Below are positions 48,601 to 60,570 of a stretch of DNA of 64,000 nucleotides, in pieces; position 1 is the stretch's first letter, and each line of letters starts with the position of its first letter. This stretch comes from Sycobia sp. Sy_11 (lineage: Eukaryota; Arthropoda; Insecta; Hymenoptera; Epichrysomallidae). The notes under the pieces were generated by a model that was not told where the DNA came from, did not search any database, and was given only the letters and a program-made list of their open reading frames with translations. The stretch covers positions 2,189,501-2,253,500 of the forward strand of contig JACCIC010000001.1 of NCBI GenBank assembly GCA_018907035.1, read 5' to 3'. The position numbers and the translations under genes were made by a program.

Positions 48601-51369
48601 TCAAATTTAGCCCGTTCAAACTGAAACAAAACTGTCGCTTATGAAGGGCCGTTTCGCTTGTTCGTGATACAAATTTATTGTGGATGAAGAACAAATCAAA
48701 TGTAATATATGTATGATGATAATTCAGAAATTTCACTTTAAAATATAAAAATAAATAGTTTCATATCATCTAATTTAGCAATCTTGGAGCTAATAATCGG
48801 GATAAAACAAAATGGTAGCGAAGCTGGACATTTCGATATCATGATTTATAAGAAATGTTTGATAATGTTTGAAATACGTAAATTGATCATTACACCTGAC
48901 AGATAAAAACGAATGTTTTGATAATCCACCGAATAAGAAACTGTAGTTGCTAGGTGTTATGTCAATATCTGATCGATACGACCAATGTTTTTAAAGATTT
49001 AGTTTTCAATAATGTTTCATTTATTGTTCATTCCCTATATTAATTCCTAAAAATGAAATAACTGTCGACAGCAGTTTACGAGACTAGATTAGCATTACTA
49101 TTATAAAAATATATAGTTCTATGTCCATTAGAAATTCTATATTTGATGTAAGCCTATTTATTTAGGACATGAGAATAGATCCAACCGCTCATGGTGGTCA
49201 ACATTATTTCAGCTCTTGCATTAGTCATATATGCTAGCTTTGCAATTGTTAAAAAAATAAATAATTTATTGAAATTTCTCTGTCTTCTCTATTTCAAACG
49301 TAGAAGTAATAAGAAATGGCCACTGTCAACCTTACACTTTTTCAGTAGACCAAGAAAGAATAGATTATAGATTCAAATGGATGAAGAAGAATGAAGTAAG
49401 TAGTAACCTTACTTTGCTTACGATGTACACTCTAATAGCACTCTAATAGATAGCTTTGGCGCAGTGCCGGCTCAAGAGGGAAACCTAATAGTGCTGAAGT
49501 ACCGAGGCACTGATGCTAGAGGAGCCCCCATACTCTTAAAAAATGTACTATTAAAAAAGATCGAAAAATGTGTTTAATAATTTCAATCATTGAAAATATT
49601 TTCAATCATTTTAAAAAAAAAAAAGAATTGTTCTCATAAATTTGCAAACACACTATGATGTTGTACCTCGATTATAAGTTAGTGTGTCATCGGATCGACA
49701 CAGAAGCAATTGGTAAATAATAGAAACTGAAGCAAAAGAACTGAGCTACAATCTTGAAGCGTATTTCTTTAAGAGAACGAGGATTGCCATTCCATGATAA
49801 GTACGAAGTATTCGTTTCTCCTCACAACGGTGACTATCATGGATCACTTGAGTTGATTTCTGAATTCGATTCTATATTAAAACGCACCATCGATACATAT
49901 ATTCAAAAGGATCGAGGTAAAGTTCCGTACTTGTCAAAATCAATTTGCGAAAATCAAGTTTTGATACGTTATGAACGTATAAAAAGTAAAATAAAGCAAT
50001 CAAAATATGGACGTTTTGTTATCGATTCTACATAAAACACATTGCCTGATGATCAGTTATCGATTGTTTTTTGTTAATATCTAGACGGATGTGCGTATGA
50101 GCGCTTTTCGTGCTTTTCGCAAAAAGATAACCATAAAGGAATATATTTAAAAGACAGTAATAAAAAATTATTAAATAAACATGATATAGAAAATTATCTT
50201 GTTCATCACGATAATGCTAGCAATATGTTAGGGCAGCATAAAGGATTGAAATTTATTTCGAATTTCTAACACAGTGAATTTGTAAAATTTGAGAATGAAG
50301 CAAGAAGTCTTAATAAAGCTATCAGTCAGAAACATTCAGATTCTAGTAAAAGGCGCAAAATACATATATTGATCAGCGAAAGAAGGCAAATGGAAATTTT
50401 ACATGGTTCTGACAGGTTTTAATTTTCAATAATTTACATTATAATAGCGAATATATATAGAAGTAAAGCTTCTGAGCGAAGTTTGAAGTTACATTAGTAA
50501 TTTATTTGGACTTTTAACTAATTTATTAAGTATTAATGGTATCAGAATTGAATGAAAGTTTAACATGACACGTGAATGTTTCTTCAATTGATTTAAGTAA
50601 ATATATGCTAATAGTACTAAAACAATTTTTTTTCCTCCAGTAAAAATGCAAAGTCCAGGTTTTTATTCATGAAAATGGCGAAGAAAAGTATAAATATGTC
50701 CTATAACTGTATGAAATTAGATAAGTAATAATGTAACGATACCAAATTTTCGATGCTGAAAAGAATAAAAAGTTTACACATATCAAACATGCTTGATGAA
50801 ATGTTATCTTCATTCTCCATTGTTGCTATTATCGAAAAGCAGTTATTCGAATACCTTAGTAAAGTTCTGATAATTTGATAATACCGATTCCTAATACACA
50901 GAGCAGGAAAAAAATATTGTTAAATTGACTTTTTTATATTGTTTAAATTTGAATAAATTTTTATTATTTAATTTGAGTGAATTTATTTACGTAAAATTCC
51001 TGCTCCTAGCTAAATTTTTTAGTTATGAAACGTAATTATTTCTATATACGCTTTACAAATCACTTAATTTAAAACACTTTCATTTCAACTTGAAATTAAA
51101 CTTTAAAGTGAAAAGGAGGTAGTCGATATACATATATATATATATGATACATACATTAATATCTCAGAATGGACAACCAATTCTAAATGAAGTAAATATG
51201 ACTGTACTTATGAATATAGCATATTATAGCCTATTCATATAAACACAATTTCTAGCTAGCATTAATAATGTGTAGCTTTTGTTTTATATCTCTATCAGAT
51301 GTATTTTTGTAAATGATTTCTATAAAGCACATTATATTTTGTCCGAGCGCGTGTCTAATTTTTTACCGC

Positions 51370-51429
<60 letters not shown>

Positions 51430-53758
51430 GAAAGAGTGACAGCACACGAGGTACACAGGAAACGAATAATTTCGGCAAAATTTATTGCTGGAAATGAGAA
51501 ACCTAGTTTATTTTTCCATTATTTATACGTAATTTTAGATTTAGATTTTTAAAAGCTTTGCTCTTTAAATGAATCTATTTAAAAATAATTATTTATCTTA
51601 AAAAACTTTATTAATAGAAACCATAAAGGTGTCAATAATCGTAAAGATATGGGGTAACAATTATTTATTCCCTCTTACATTCATATTTACATGTATAGGA
51701 TTCTACTTTTGCGCGATATATTTGTCTGCCGTATAAATCCTTTTCATTCTCAATCCGACTTTCTAATTTCCAAAATTCAAGTGTTGTTAAATCAACCGGT
51801 AGCAAATTACTCGTGAACAACGTAACTCACCGCGTTTTTTTAATAGATCTGCTTCTCCCGAAAACAAATGATATATAAACAAATTGATTTATTACTGGGT
51901 TATAAAAGTTTACCTTCGAATATTGTTAATTAAAGAATGTAATATTGATTTAATATCACATTCTCAAAATACCTCATTCCAAAATTATCAAATTCAAATA
52001 GGAATTTATTACAAAACAAAATTTCGATCATTATGTAAATTTGTTTTGTTACTTCCGTTAAGAGTTATCGGTTTTATAAGCACGTGTCAACATAAAGCTC
52101 CTTGCGCCTCTACATGTACGTGTGAAAAACGTTTAATGTTCGAGGGGTAATATTTTTGGATAGAAAATAAGGAAACGAGGGCCTAACAAATATCAATAAT
52201 ACAAACATTCGAAACGCGCAGCTTATTTTAGTCGTTGCGGCCTCGATATTATTAGAAGGTTCCGTACGGCAAACAAAAACAAATTTCAACCATTTTCGAC
52301 AAATGTCGCACATTCTTCTTTTTTTTCGCGCCTGTACACACTTTTATTGAATTGTGCGCGCCTATATATTTTGCAATCGCATCCTCGTCACTATGTATAC
52401 GAATGAGAATATCTTATATTACATTATCTCTACGGGCAACAACTGCAGAACATCGTTAATTAGTCAATAAAACGGACGGCTACTCTTTCAAGTTGACGAG
52501 CAATCAACGTGATATTAATCGCAGAATTCTGTCAATGACGTAATTATTACGGGCGTGTATAAACAGCCATCGCGGCAAACGATATTTGTCAATGATAAAT
52601 TCATAAAGTCAACGGAAGGGCTGGAACTGACTATAAATACTACCGCTCTATAAATAATAATAGAAGGGCTGAATAATTGTTAGATAATAGTAGTAAGTGA
52701 TAATCGACGTTCTAGAATGTGGTAAAAGTTTGAATTACCAGAGAGGCCCGATCGATGAATTGGAAATTGTTCGAAGGCTATATATATATATATATATATA
52801 AGCGTTGCGTCGCTCTATGTATATACTAGATCATTAGAAGGACAGGCGTATTATTGCAACATACCCCATTACTGAGGGATCTAGTTTTACTGCTATCTAC
52901 AATACATGTCTGTTGTTTTTGATCATAAAAGAATCATCTCATTATTATAAATCTAGCAAAGCGTTCGAAATATTCCCCCGCCGTATCTGTCGAAAAGAAG
53001 AAAATAGTCCAATAATAACTGATTCGCCCGTATCAAAGATGAAAGAAAGAAGCAAAAATTCTACTCGCCAAGGCTAAAAGAAAACGGTCGGGGGAAGGGG
53101 GCGAAAGCCGACTGCCACCGAATTTCCCGGGTAAATAGAGCGCAAAAATTAAAATCGCTGACGCGAAAGGCGAACTTGTGTAAGCGTCGCCGTATCTGTA
53201 AATATACAAACACCACGTTTGTGGCGGCATCCCACGTCGCGTATGGCATTTCTGCAGATACGCACAGAGTTGTGTGCACGAAAATAAATGCGAGCCGTTG
53301 CCGATGCATCGGCGTAAATAATAATGAAATATCTCAATATGCGTGTTATCGATTGCTGTAAAAACAATTGATTTAAATAAAATTATGATTTCGCATGCTG
53401 TGAGAATGAAATTGGTGGTATTTGAATAATGGACATGTTTCTGATAATATAGTAGATCTGCAGATTTTTATCTGTACATAAATTTAACGTGTAGGAAAAA
53501 ATGTATTTAATTGTCAGTATACTGTCATAATTAAGAAAAAAAGTTCTTTTACCTATGTAGAGTTCCTCACTCTTAGACAATAGTGACTGCTGAACTCATT
53601 TATTTTTCTTGTTCTTGGATTGTATACAGACACGGCATTGAAGTGAATTATAATAAAAACATTTCTTTCCTGAACATTAAGTCGTTCTATAAGCACCGTA
53701 TACGCGCAAGGATTAAATGAGATTCAGTAGAAATCACCTGCCTGCTTAAGAGAGACAC

Positions 53759-53792
<34 letters not shown>

Positions 53793-55002
53793 GTCAGGAA
53801 AGCAGATGTCTTTCTCACCCATATACTGCAACGAGTGGGATTATTATTATCGATAAAAGGGGGGACAAGAATAGGATTGATTTTTTGATTGTCTTAGATT
53901 GCTCACCTACCAGCTCATCCTATTTGAGCGCCAGATCCACCTTAAATTGGTTTTTATTAAAACAGCAATATAGTGCATCTGTGTTATGTTATTTTAAATA
54001 CTTTATTTAAATACTTCGATGCACCAAAATATTCGATAATTAAATAATTTCCTAGTCGTTATCTTGGCCCGTTAAAAGTTCTGTAAGAAAGGGATTGAAT
54101 CGAGAACTAAAGGCATATTGAACCGGATATAATGATACATGTGTTTCGCGATTCATGTAAAAGAAATTTACATTATGCATACAACTTGAATTGAATTGAA
54201 ACGGATGTATGATGAATTATGTTTATCTTCGATTAAAAGTACATTTTCGCATTATGGAGAACGGCTTGAAAACGACTCTGGTTAAAGTTTTGGATCGAAG
54301 CGGATATAAACATATTCGGTCTTAAATTTTTTGCAATCTGATTCAATCCTGATCAATGATGTTAAATGTCGGTAAATATAACCTGATTGAAACGCACTGA
54401 ATCGTAAATTCGTTTCAACGCGTATAAAGACTGGCATACGATTCAACGGTTTTCAATGTGATTTTTGCCCTTCGGTTTAGATCATTTCAATAGCTTCGAT
54501 ATCCTTTTGGAGAACAAGGTCGCAACGCGCTGCTGCAACGCCATAAAAAAGAAAATTTTGCTACGTAAACATGACAAAGTACACATCGACAAATTTCAAT
54601 TATCAGGAACTGGCGCGTGTGCGGTACCCTCGAGTCGATCAGGATTCGATTCGCCCAATGATACACCGAGCTTTCGAATCATCGAATCCGACTCGATATA
54701 TCCACGAAAATCAATCAATAGCCTTATAATGAAGGGAAAAGATCACAAATGTCGGACGGGTTGAAAATTGTACATTATCGATTTATTCACCTGCTTTATG
54801 ACCACTCGGTAGATGTGGGCGTAGAACGCCGCGATGAGGAGAGCCGGGAATATGATGGTGGCGAAGTAGAGGAAGACGAGGTAGTCGTAATCCATGACCT
54901 CCGTGAAGATGCACTTCTCGTCCGACTTGTGGCCGGCGTTCCAGCCGAGGAGGGGCAGAAAGCCGACCAGGGTGCCAGCCACCCAGCACACGCAGATGAT
55001 AC
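36120..55002 (-). CDS. AdoR: Adenosine receptor (GPCR), helices 4-7 and C-terminal tail, 5' part outside the window
   Basis: Class A G-protein-coupled receptor for extracellular adenosine at the plasma membrane. Exons in order of transcription: 55002-54791, 48095-47702, 45860-45680, 36516-36120, all GT-AG and in frame, giving 393 residues plus TGA. Numbered from the first complete codon: TM4 with CW (5-6); ECL2 Cys30 and Phe32 (A2A Phe168); TM5 with Pro52 and Tyr60; TM6 CWFP (119-122) with Asn127 (A2A Asn253); the ECL3 CPRC (133-136), typical of adenosine receptors; TM7 LSH (149-151), the ribose-contacting Ser/His of A2A; NPLLY (157-161) and helix 8 DFRAALKNF. The long tail has two RRxS motifs and an acidic end. 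A2A His250 is Tyr here. The N terminus and helices 1-3 with DRY were not found to the right, so they are probably beyond base 64000. Confidence 0.95.
38720..39110. repeat. Cluster of ATATTGC / GCAATAT palindromic repeats
   Basis: The word ATATTGC or its complement recurs many times. One perfect 16-bp inverted pair is ATATCACAGCAATATT (38731-38746) with its reverse complement at 38780-38795. A second group lies at about 39010-39110. It may be the end or core of a decayed inverted-repeat transposon, or a satellite-like array. Confidence 0.6.
40121..40282 (+). other. Short open frame of unknown status
   Basis: A 53-codon frame from ATG at 40121, less AT-skewed in amino-acid content than its neighbours (it contains KFIDDTVIQQIPIIVS and SIEEAFSKYKF). 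It shows no motif I recognise, no clear splice sites and no nearby partner. It could be a transposon fragment or chance. Confidence 0.15.
41420..41610 (+). pseudogene. Ty3/Gypsy retrotransposon RNase H relic
   Basis: Two conserved pieces of a Gypsy-type pol RNase H region are visible: AEKNHRVTN (from about 41423), and after an internal deletion LQTVKESSGRLTRW followed by KLQQYNCEIRYKK (about 41473-41561). A single-base shift then leads into TRHVAPD, the position of the conserved end of the domain. There are stops and frameshifts, so it is not functional. No reverse transcriptase or integrase was recognised next to it. Confidence 0.75.
41600..42400 (+). pseudogene. GC-rich relic with a CCHC-like segment, possibly gag or LINE ORF1
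   Basis: Just after the RNase H relic, one frame reads a Cys-x3-x5-His-x4-Cys pattern (…PSGHTHARCP, about 41608-41653) with a stop inside and the second zinc-knuckle Cys replaced by Phe, then CFKC (about 41685-41696). Further on, 42179-42400 encodes a proline-rich open frame followed by VANPRLRDQLLN. The composition differs sharply from the AT-rich intron. Retrotransposon nucleocapsid-like proteins carry such knuckles, but the family cannot be settled by eye. Confidence 0.35.
42420..42880. mobile_element. LTR-like segment, possible solo or terminal LTR
   Basis: Purine-rich tract (about 42460-42540), an (AT)n tract, a GC-richer segment with a short inverted pair around CCTCGA/TCGAG (about 42632-42663) and AATAAA near 42827. 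This resembles the U3-R-U5 layout of an insect LTR and directly follows retrotransposon relics. No second copy or target-site duplication was identified. Confidence 0.3.
42567..42599. repeat. (AT)n microsatellite
   Basis: Pure AT tract inside the LTR-like segment. Confidence 0.95.
43084..43290 (+). pseudogene. Decayed fragment, possibly of a Maverick/Polinton-associated protein
   Basis: One frame reads GPLLSRIEEFQENDSG followed by a stop where a Trp codon would need one changed base. In another frame, about 43235-43279, it reads QKASINVCNN and then TWS. The two pieces, in this order, recall a protein common in insect genomes next to type-B DNA polymerase genes of Maverick-like DNA elements. 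Stops and at least one frameshift separate them. The identification is from memory and needs a database search. Confidence 0.35.
45680..45860 (-). CDS. AdoR: AdoR exon, proximal cytoplasmic tail
   Basis: Two bases complete a Gly codon, 59 codons follow, then two bases before the donor GTGAGA. It encodes SLMGSQHR, a Gln-rich stretch and RHASLMRQVHESRIREMQL. If the donor is not used, translation stops one codon later because the donor GTGAGA contains TGA, giving a tail ending SPIK. Confidence 0.9.
45861..47701 (-). other. AdoR intron (1.8 kb)
   Basis: AT-rich and non-coding; nothing recognised. Confidence 0.85.
47702..48095 (-). CDS. AdoR: AdoR exon, helices 6 and 7 and helix 8
   Basis: Starts in phase 0 after CCCCAG and ends one base into a Gly codon, before GTCAGT. 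It encodes the third cytoplasmic loop, TM6 with CWFP, ECL3 CPRC, TM7 with LSH and NPLLY, and helix 8. Reading through the donor would add 18 residues after that Gly, to TAA at 47643-47645, a possible intron-retention C terminus. Confidence 0.96.
49462..50280 (+). pseudogene. hAT-family transposase relic (DUF4371 / ZMYM1-like)
   Basis: A single frame from about 49754 to 50270 carries LRERGLPFHDKYE, SPHNGDYHGSLELISEFD, VPYLSKSICE, KYGRFVIDST, then DDQLSIVF and HHDNASNMLGQHKGL (Asp-Asn-Ala-Ser-Asn-Met at 50210-50227). This order and these motifs are those of the DUF4371 domain of hAT transposases and ZMYM1-like proteins. The frame has two internal stops (50033-50035 and about 50075) but no frameshift. 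The zinc-finger start and the C-terminal hAT dimerisation domain are absent. A possible left terminal end, CAGTGCCGGCTCAAG, lies at 49462; no matching right end was found. Confidence 0.8.
51377..51426. repeat. (GA)n microsatellite
   Basis: About 25 units of AG in an AdoR intron. Confidence 0.97.
52779..52801. repeat. (AT)n microsatellite
   Basis: Pure AT tract. Confidence 0.93.
53762..53789. repeat. (GA)n microsatellite
   Basis: Pure GA tract. Confidence 0.95.
54791..55002 (-). CDS. AdoR: AdoR exon, helices 4 and 5
   Basis: After the acceptor TTGCAG, GT completes a codon (Gly if the previous exon ends in G), followed by IICVCWVAGTLVGFLPLLGW (TM4), ECL2 with KCIF, and TM5 ending HIYRVVIKQ in phase 0, before GTGAAT. 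The ECL2 Cys is the partner of the conserved TM3 Cys, whose exon is not in view. Confidence 0.96.
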
Positions 55003-55580
55003 CTGCAATAAAAGACGTAGAAGCGAATGAGTGGCTGAAATTTTCTCGAAGGCTCTGCCCTGGCGGATTGTCGTTTATTTAAATTAATAATGGATTTATG
55101 CACGGGGAACAACGGGTGGGGGAAGGGGGCGTGAGTAAATCCAGTATTTAATTAAACGCGCATATATGGAGCGTGCAAGCGTACACTGCGCCGTTGACGC
55201 TTAATTTGCCGTGCTGTCTGTTATTTCGTCCCGCTGGCGGGTCACATTTGTAAAGGGGAGTTGGAGTTAATAGCGCATACGCGTTGTACGCACGTTTGTA
55301 ATAATTTCCCTCACGATCGCGGATGATCGCGATGAATTTCTATATTCCTGCACGGATCTTCGTACGATAATTCATCGTGAAAATGCCGTTTAGGGTATTA
55401 ACTCGTCGGACGTCGCATTGTAATACAAAGCGATTAAGCGGCAGATGAAATAAAAGACCTTTACTGGGTCAGGGATACGGAGGCTTCTCCTTGAATAATG
55501 CACGAATCGTTACGTGGCCGAAAGCCTCCTTAATCCCATTCTCAGAGACATTAAATTGTGATATACATCGAAGTGAATAT

Positions 55581-55602
55581 AGTTTTTTTTTTTTTTTTTT
55601 TT
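55581..55602. repeat. Poly-T run
   Basis: About 22 consecutive T. It could be the reversed tail of a retrocopy, but no retrotransposon sequence was recognised beside it. Confidence 0.85.
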
Positions 55603-56309
55603 TATTGACATGTATAGTTATGCTGCAATTTTACGAAACTGTTCGAGTGTTTTTTTATCAAGATCTTCTAGATACATCGTTTAACTTTTATTGCCATTGG
55701 TATTTTTGTATTTGTTATATACCCAAGAACGAAAGTGCAGAATTACAAATTCCTAAACTACACGCGTACACTGTAACTTGGGAAAATAATAAACTATATA
55801 CTTTGCTCGAATTTGTTATAATGCAATCGTATAATGAATCAATGTATGCTCAATTATTATAATAAAGACAATTATGATTTCGACTTAAAACGAAAGTTAG
55901 AAAAAATGAAAATGATATATCTTCGTATTATGTACACTCCATTCGCGCGAGTGTCCAATAAAAGTAGAATAAACATTGCAAAGCAGGGCAATCAATAGAG
56001 CCTTCAAGCTGATTTTTAACATCTACTTTCCAACTTAACTGCCGCCATCAAGAATCCAAGACATAATAAACACAGTTTAATGTATCAGTTACTATCAATA
56101 TCTATACAAATAAAGTGACAGATGATGAAGGATTATAAGAGTACAAATGTACATATATTTTTATTTCTGCAAAAACTTCAAGATTTATTTAAAAATTTAA
56201 CGTCTTCTATTCCTATTTTACCTTGATCAAATGAATATATCAACCAGTTTAATTATATACCAATTAATGCATTATTCACTGCGAATCTGCAATAACTAAG
56301 CCGACGAAA

Positions 56310-56720
56310 TTTGACATTTGAGAGGCAATGGCCGAAACCAACGGCTCGCCCGCCCGATTACGGAATCCCCATTGTATCGCGATATTCCTCAGCAACGGCG
56401 ATCTTTCGAGCGAAGCCACCGCTTAAAATAACGCTTTATAATCTCCAATCGCACTATATATGTGCGATCTCGCGCATCTCGGCCGTATCTTATGATGCCG
56501 TACTCTTAATATCGGGCTGCGCGCTAATCCCCGTTAATTAAACCCGGCACGGAAGAACAATTGCGATAAATTTCCAGGGAAATTAGCCGCCGACTAGCGC
56601 TCGGCCCCGGGCAATATATGGTCACGGTACTGCGGGGAGGAGTGAGGGGGGGGGGGGCAAGGCGTTGTTACGCAACGGAACAAAACACAAAATCGTTTTT
56701 CGAAACGCGCTCGCCAGGCA
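56310..56720. promoter_or_regulatory. CpG-rich non-coding block, possible enhancer
   Basis: GC-rich island with no convincing frame. It contains AT-rich homeodomain-type words (CTTTATAATC, TTAATTAA) embedded in CpG-rich sequence and ends in a poly-G run near 56647-56657. Regulatory function is inference from composition. Confidence 0.2.
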
Positions 56721-59253
56721 TACGCTTACTTTCAGTCCTCGATCTTCGTTAACGGACGTGCGGTAAACGAGAATCTAAATTCGATTCTCATCCCCCGGCG
56801 ACTTAATTGAAAAAAACAAACTTAATTAAAACTTTTTCTATGTAACAAATTCGAATCGATATTATAGCTAGAAATATGTTTGGTTAAATTATTTTTGCCA
56901 CTTATTGGTTAAAATAATCAATTATAAGAAATAAATTTTAAAGGCTTTTCGAAACACTCAAGTGATGACTTATCTTTGATGACAATTGATAATAATATCA
57001 GGATTATAAAAGTGCCTTACAGACCTCATAGCCACTTGTTGTATCGTCCTGAATGAAAAATCTTAAAGACTACAAGTCTTGAAACTGATAAAAATATGTA
57101 TTAGTTTTTACAGGACGCGTTTAAATTTAGTTATATAGGCCTAGAAATATCGGTTTTTACTATCAAAGTTCAGATTACATGAAAACGTATAAGGTGAGTG
57201 AGTATAAAAAAAGAGACTCTGAAAATTACAACTGCTAACGATGGTTTGAATTTCAGTATTATTAGGCTATATTACTTTATTTTTCTCATCGTTCTAATTA
57301 ATTTTTCGCTTCTCAATTAGTTTATAGAAAACTCGTAGAATTTAACTTTTATAATTAATAGCAGTACAATATTTCGATAATTAAACGCATAAATAGCAAA
57401 ATTGAGCAATTATAATTCTCTTTTTAGAACGCAAATCAATAAAAAGTGAGCCAGGAGTGAGTTTTCCTTCTTTTAATACACCACGCGCTTAGATAGTTTC
57501 GCTGGCACTCGCTCTCATGCACTGTCCCACAGCGAATAGAAATAGCATCTGTCTATATAAGAACATTATAAAAAATAATATGAAGATTAATAAGTGAGCG
57601 TCAGAATCAAGGCATTCAAAAGGTTTTTTTTTTGCAGTAATGTTCGATTAAGAAAAAGACGGATCACTGATTATCGAACAATCGAACCTAGAGCTTCTCT
57701 TGTGCTAGCTGGGTGAGCGCGAATAAGAACTGTCAGATGCTTTTGGATCGACTATTACTTTTCATTCTAATGCCTTGACACAAAACACTTTTGACGAGGT
57801 TTAGACGAGCTACATTGTTTCATATTTTTTATAATGTTAAAATATTCTTTGCACCCACGCTGATTATACAGGGTTCTGTCAGGATATTTTATGATCGTGA
57901 CGGTCACATACTTGCTCCGCTGTGTCATGCACTTCTGTCACACATTTATCCGAGCAGAAATAATCTGAGATTATTTTCAAGCATTAATCAATGTAACTGT
58001 CGAGCTATTGCTCGACATTTCAGAACTAAACAACTAATACAACATATTTACAATACAAAACCACATAATTTTCTGAACAATTACTAAATATACCAAAAAG
58101 TATTCAAATAAGATTAAATTATTTACTTTTCAATATGTTTTACATTGAAAATGAATTATTTCATAAAGAAAATCTAAAATTAAAACTGATTATAAATAAA
58201 TATATTTAGATAATGTTTACGAACAATGATTCATAATGAATTATTTTTATATACAAAAACAAATATTTAAATTGTATCTTATACTTTTAATTTTAAAAAA
58301 TACTGACAATTTCAATATTTCTTAGTATATTTATTATTATAGTAATTCAGTTCGAAAACTGCCGTACGACGCGCTGTAGCCTAAAATACAGATAACCTGG
58401 ACAGGCCCAGACTAGCTCCTCGTCACGTACCTGCCGGTGCCTGTACAAAGCCAGTGATAACTGCATAGTTTGTCTGACTAAGATCTGAAAATAGTATCAG
58501 GTTGTCTGTAGCCTTCTTGCTACAGCTCTAAAATGCAGGTGTAAGCATAGTCGTAGACCGTTCTTGACCGGCGCCCAACCTAAAATCCGTCATCGGAGAT
58601 TCTCGCCGCCAATTTTGTCATCAGAATTTTTGGCATTATTTGCTCAGTCCCTGTCGGAACGTGTCCCCTTGTCATTTCACAATGAAAAATTTTGTTTTTT
58701 TTTTTCATACCAATAGACCCTTGTAAAATATTGCCGCGGTACGAGGCACGCAGTACGAGAATACAACGACGCTGTTATTTAACGCCACGAGTCCTTATAT
58801 TAACCGTATAATGACTCTTGGGGTCTCTCCTTTTTTTTTCACGAGGAAATCGAGAGGCGCTCGCTTGCACGAGCGCGGGCGTCTCGGCTAATTGATTCGA
58901 TCGAGCAGCGGGTGTCTGTCTGACGGTCGGGCGAACTCCTCGCTGGAGGGTGACAGTCGTATTCTATAGGGGGCGAGATACGCCTTAACCGCGCGTTTAT
59001 TAGAAGTGATGGGCGTGTATATAATTTATGATTATACGTTTGTATATTTAGGGAGAGGGTTTCTTAGGCGAACGAGGCGTGCAAGTATTTATTTACCAGC
59101 TGATTAGAATGAAATGAATTTTGTTAAAAATTAAAATTAAAATAAATACAACTTTGTATATCTATGATGGGCCAAATATTTTTTGAAAGATGAAAAATTG
59201 AAACGCCTTGTATAAAATTCTTTAAAAAATTAAAAAAAAACAAAATAGTCGTG

Positions 59254-59257
<4 letters not shown>

Positions 59258-59288
<31 letters not shown>
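59258..59288. repeat. (AT)n microsatellite
   Basis: Pure AT tract. Confidence 0.95.
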
Positions 59289-59295
<7 letters not shown>

Positions 59296-59559
59296 TACAT
59301 ATATAACCTAAAATTTATATATTTCATATCAATTTATTTATTTTATTTATTGTATATATAACTTAGTTTGACTCTTTCTATTGTACTTTTGTATATTCAT
59401 CAATTTGCATTCAATTTACTTTGTATTTAATACAATGAGATCTTGAGCGCGCGCCCGCGCATTTTTATTTCCCATTTCGATTTAATATAGAAGAAAAAAT
59501 TAAATCTGCTTCCAGAAAAGGTAAAGCATTATCATTGTTATTATTATACTATAATACAT

Positions 59560-60570
59560 AATGATCCGAGTGTTTCTTCGTCCGAAATATCGTTTCCATT
59601 ATATCCCAAGCGCCATCATAACGGCCTTACTGAAATCCCAATAAAAGGCGTCGTCGCAGCTCTTTCTACGTCGACGTTAGCGGGCCGGCGTTCAAATACG
59701 ATTTCTATCTAAACGCGTATACGCCAACGTTGCCGTAGGGCCGGCGGCTCCTTTCTATCGTCGTCCTCGCGCCATTCTCCAACCAATTCGCAGCCTCGTT
59801 TATCAGCCAACGATTTATCGCCGAAATAAAATTATCTCCGCCCGTAATGCAACATCGCCAATTCTCCCGACACCCCCGCCGTCCCTCTTTTTTCTTTTGT
59901 CGCTCTCCTTTCAATTTCAATTTCCCCCCGCGGCTTATCCGTTTACCCCCGCTGACGAGCCGCCACCTCGCCGGCGAGACAATTATCAACATTTCGCGCT
60001 CGCTCGCGTGTTTATTCGGCGTGGCCGGTAGGCGCATTTCGCCGCGTATTATTATTTGCGCATCGTCGTAGCCATTCGATCCCCCCCCTCCCGATCCCAT
60101 CCCCCCCTCGCCCATTCGACGACGTTACCGACGCTGATGCCGATGCCGATGGTGCGTCGTCGGGTGACAAGAGGGCGGGGGAGAGGATGGGCGACAGACT
60201 AATTTTCCGTGTGCCGCTTCGATCCGGGAAACGGCGGCAGTATGTGTGCGTGCGCGAAAGAGAGAGTGAGAGTGAGAGAGAGAGAGAGAGAGGGGGGGGA
60301 TGTGCGCACGAATTGTATCCCTTGGTAACGGGTGGCGCGATATCGCCGATGTCCGCAACGGGGCACTCCAGCATTCTAGGTATTCCTTTTGATGAAGTAC
60401 TTTAACTGCGGCTCCGATCAACCGCGCGGCCGCGCTAGAATCCCCGAGGTGGCTCGAATAATATATAGATCAGTGGCGGGGGATTCGAATTATACTCGGG
60501 CGTATAAATATACGCGTGTATACGTATATTTAGTGGTAGATGTGAAGCAATCTGGATTCTGCGCGCCGTC
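59560..60570. promoter_or_regulatory. CpG-rich non-coding block, possible promoter or enhancer
   Basis: The largest CpG-rich block on the right side, with C- and G-rich runs, a (GA)n tract at 60258-60292 and frames on both strands that share no family motif. It could be a promoter of an AdoR transcript (minus strand) or an intronic enhancer. No start codon or donor supports either. Confidence 0.22.
60258..60292. repeat. (GA)n microsatellite, imperfect
   Basis: GA tract with two GTGA interruptions, followed by a run of G. Confidence 0.9.

Larger units (their letters stand above)
48096..54790 (-). other. AdoR intron (6.7 kb)
   Basis: AT-rich and non-coding, with a hAT transposase relic (49462-50280), (GA)n tracts, an (AT)n tract and GC-richer patches near 52440-52640 and 53030-53330. 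The antisense frames at 53033-53367 overlap each other and have no motif. Confidence 0.8.

Noticed and set aside
54749..55082. Plus-strand frames opposite the AdoR TM4-TM5 exon
   Set aside because: Antisense shadows.
59705..60421. Minus-strand frames upstream of AdoR, considered as exons for helices 1-3
   Set aside because: Hydrophilic, Gly/Ser/Arg/Pro-rich, with no transmembrane segment or DRY motif.
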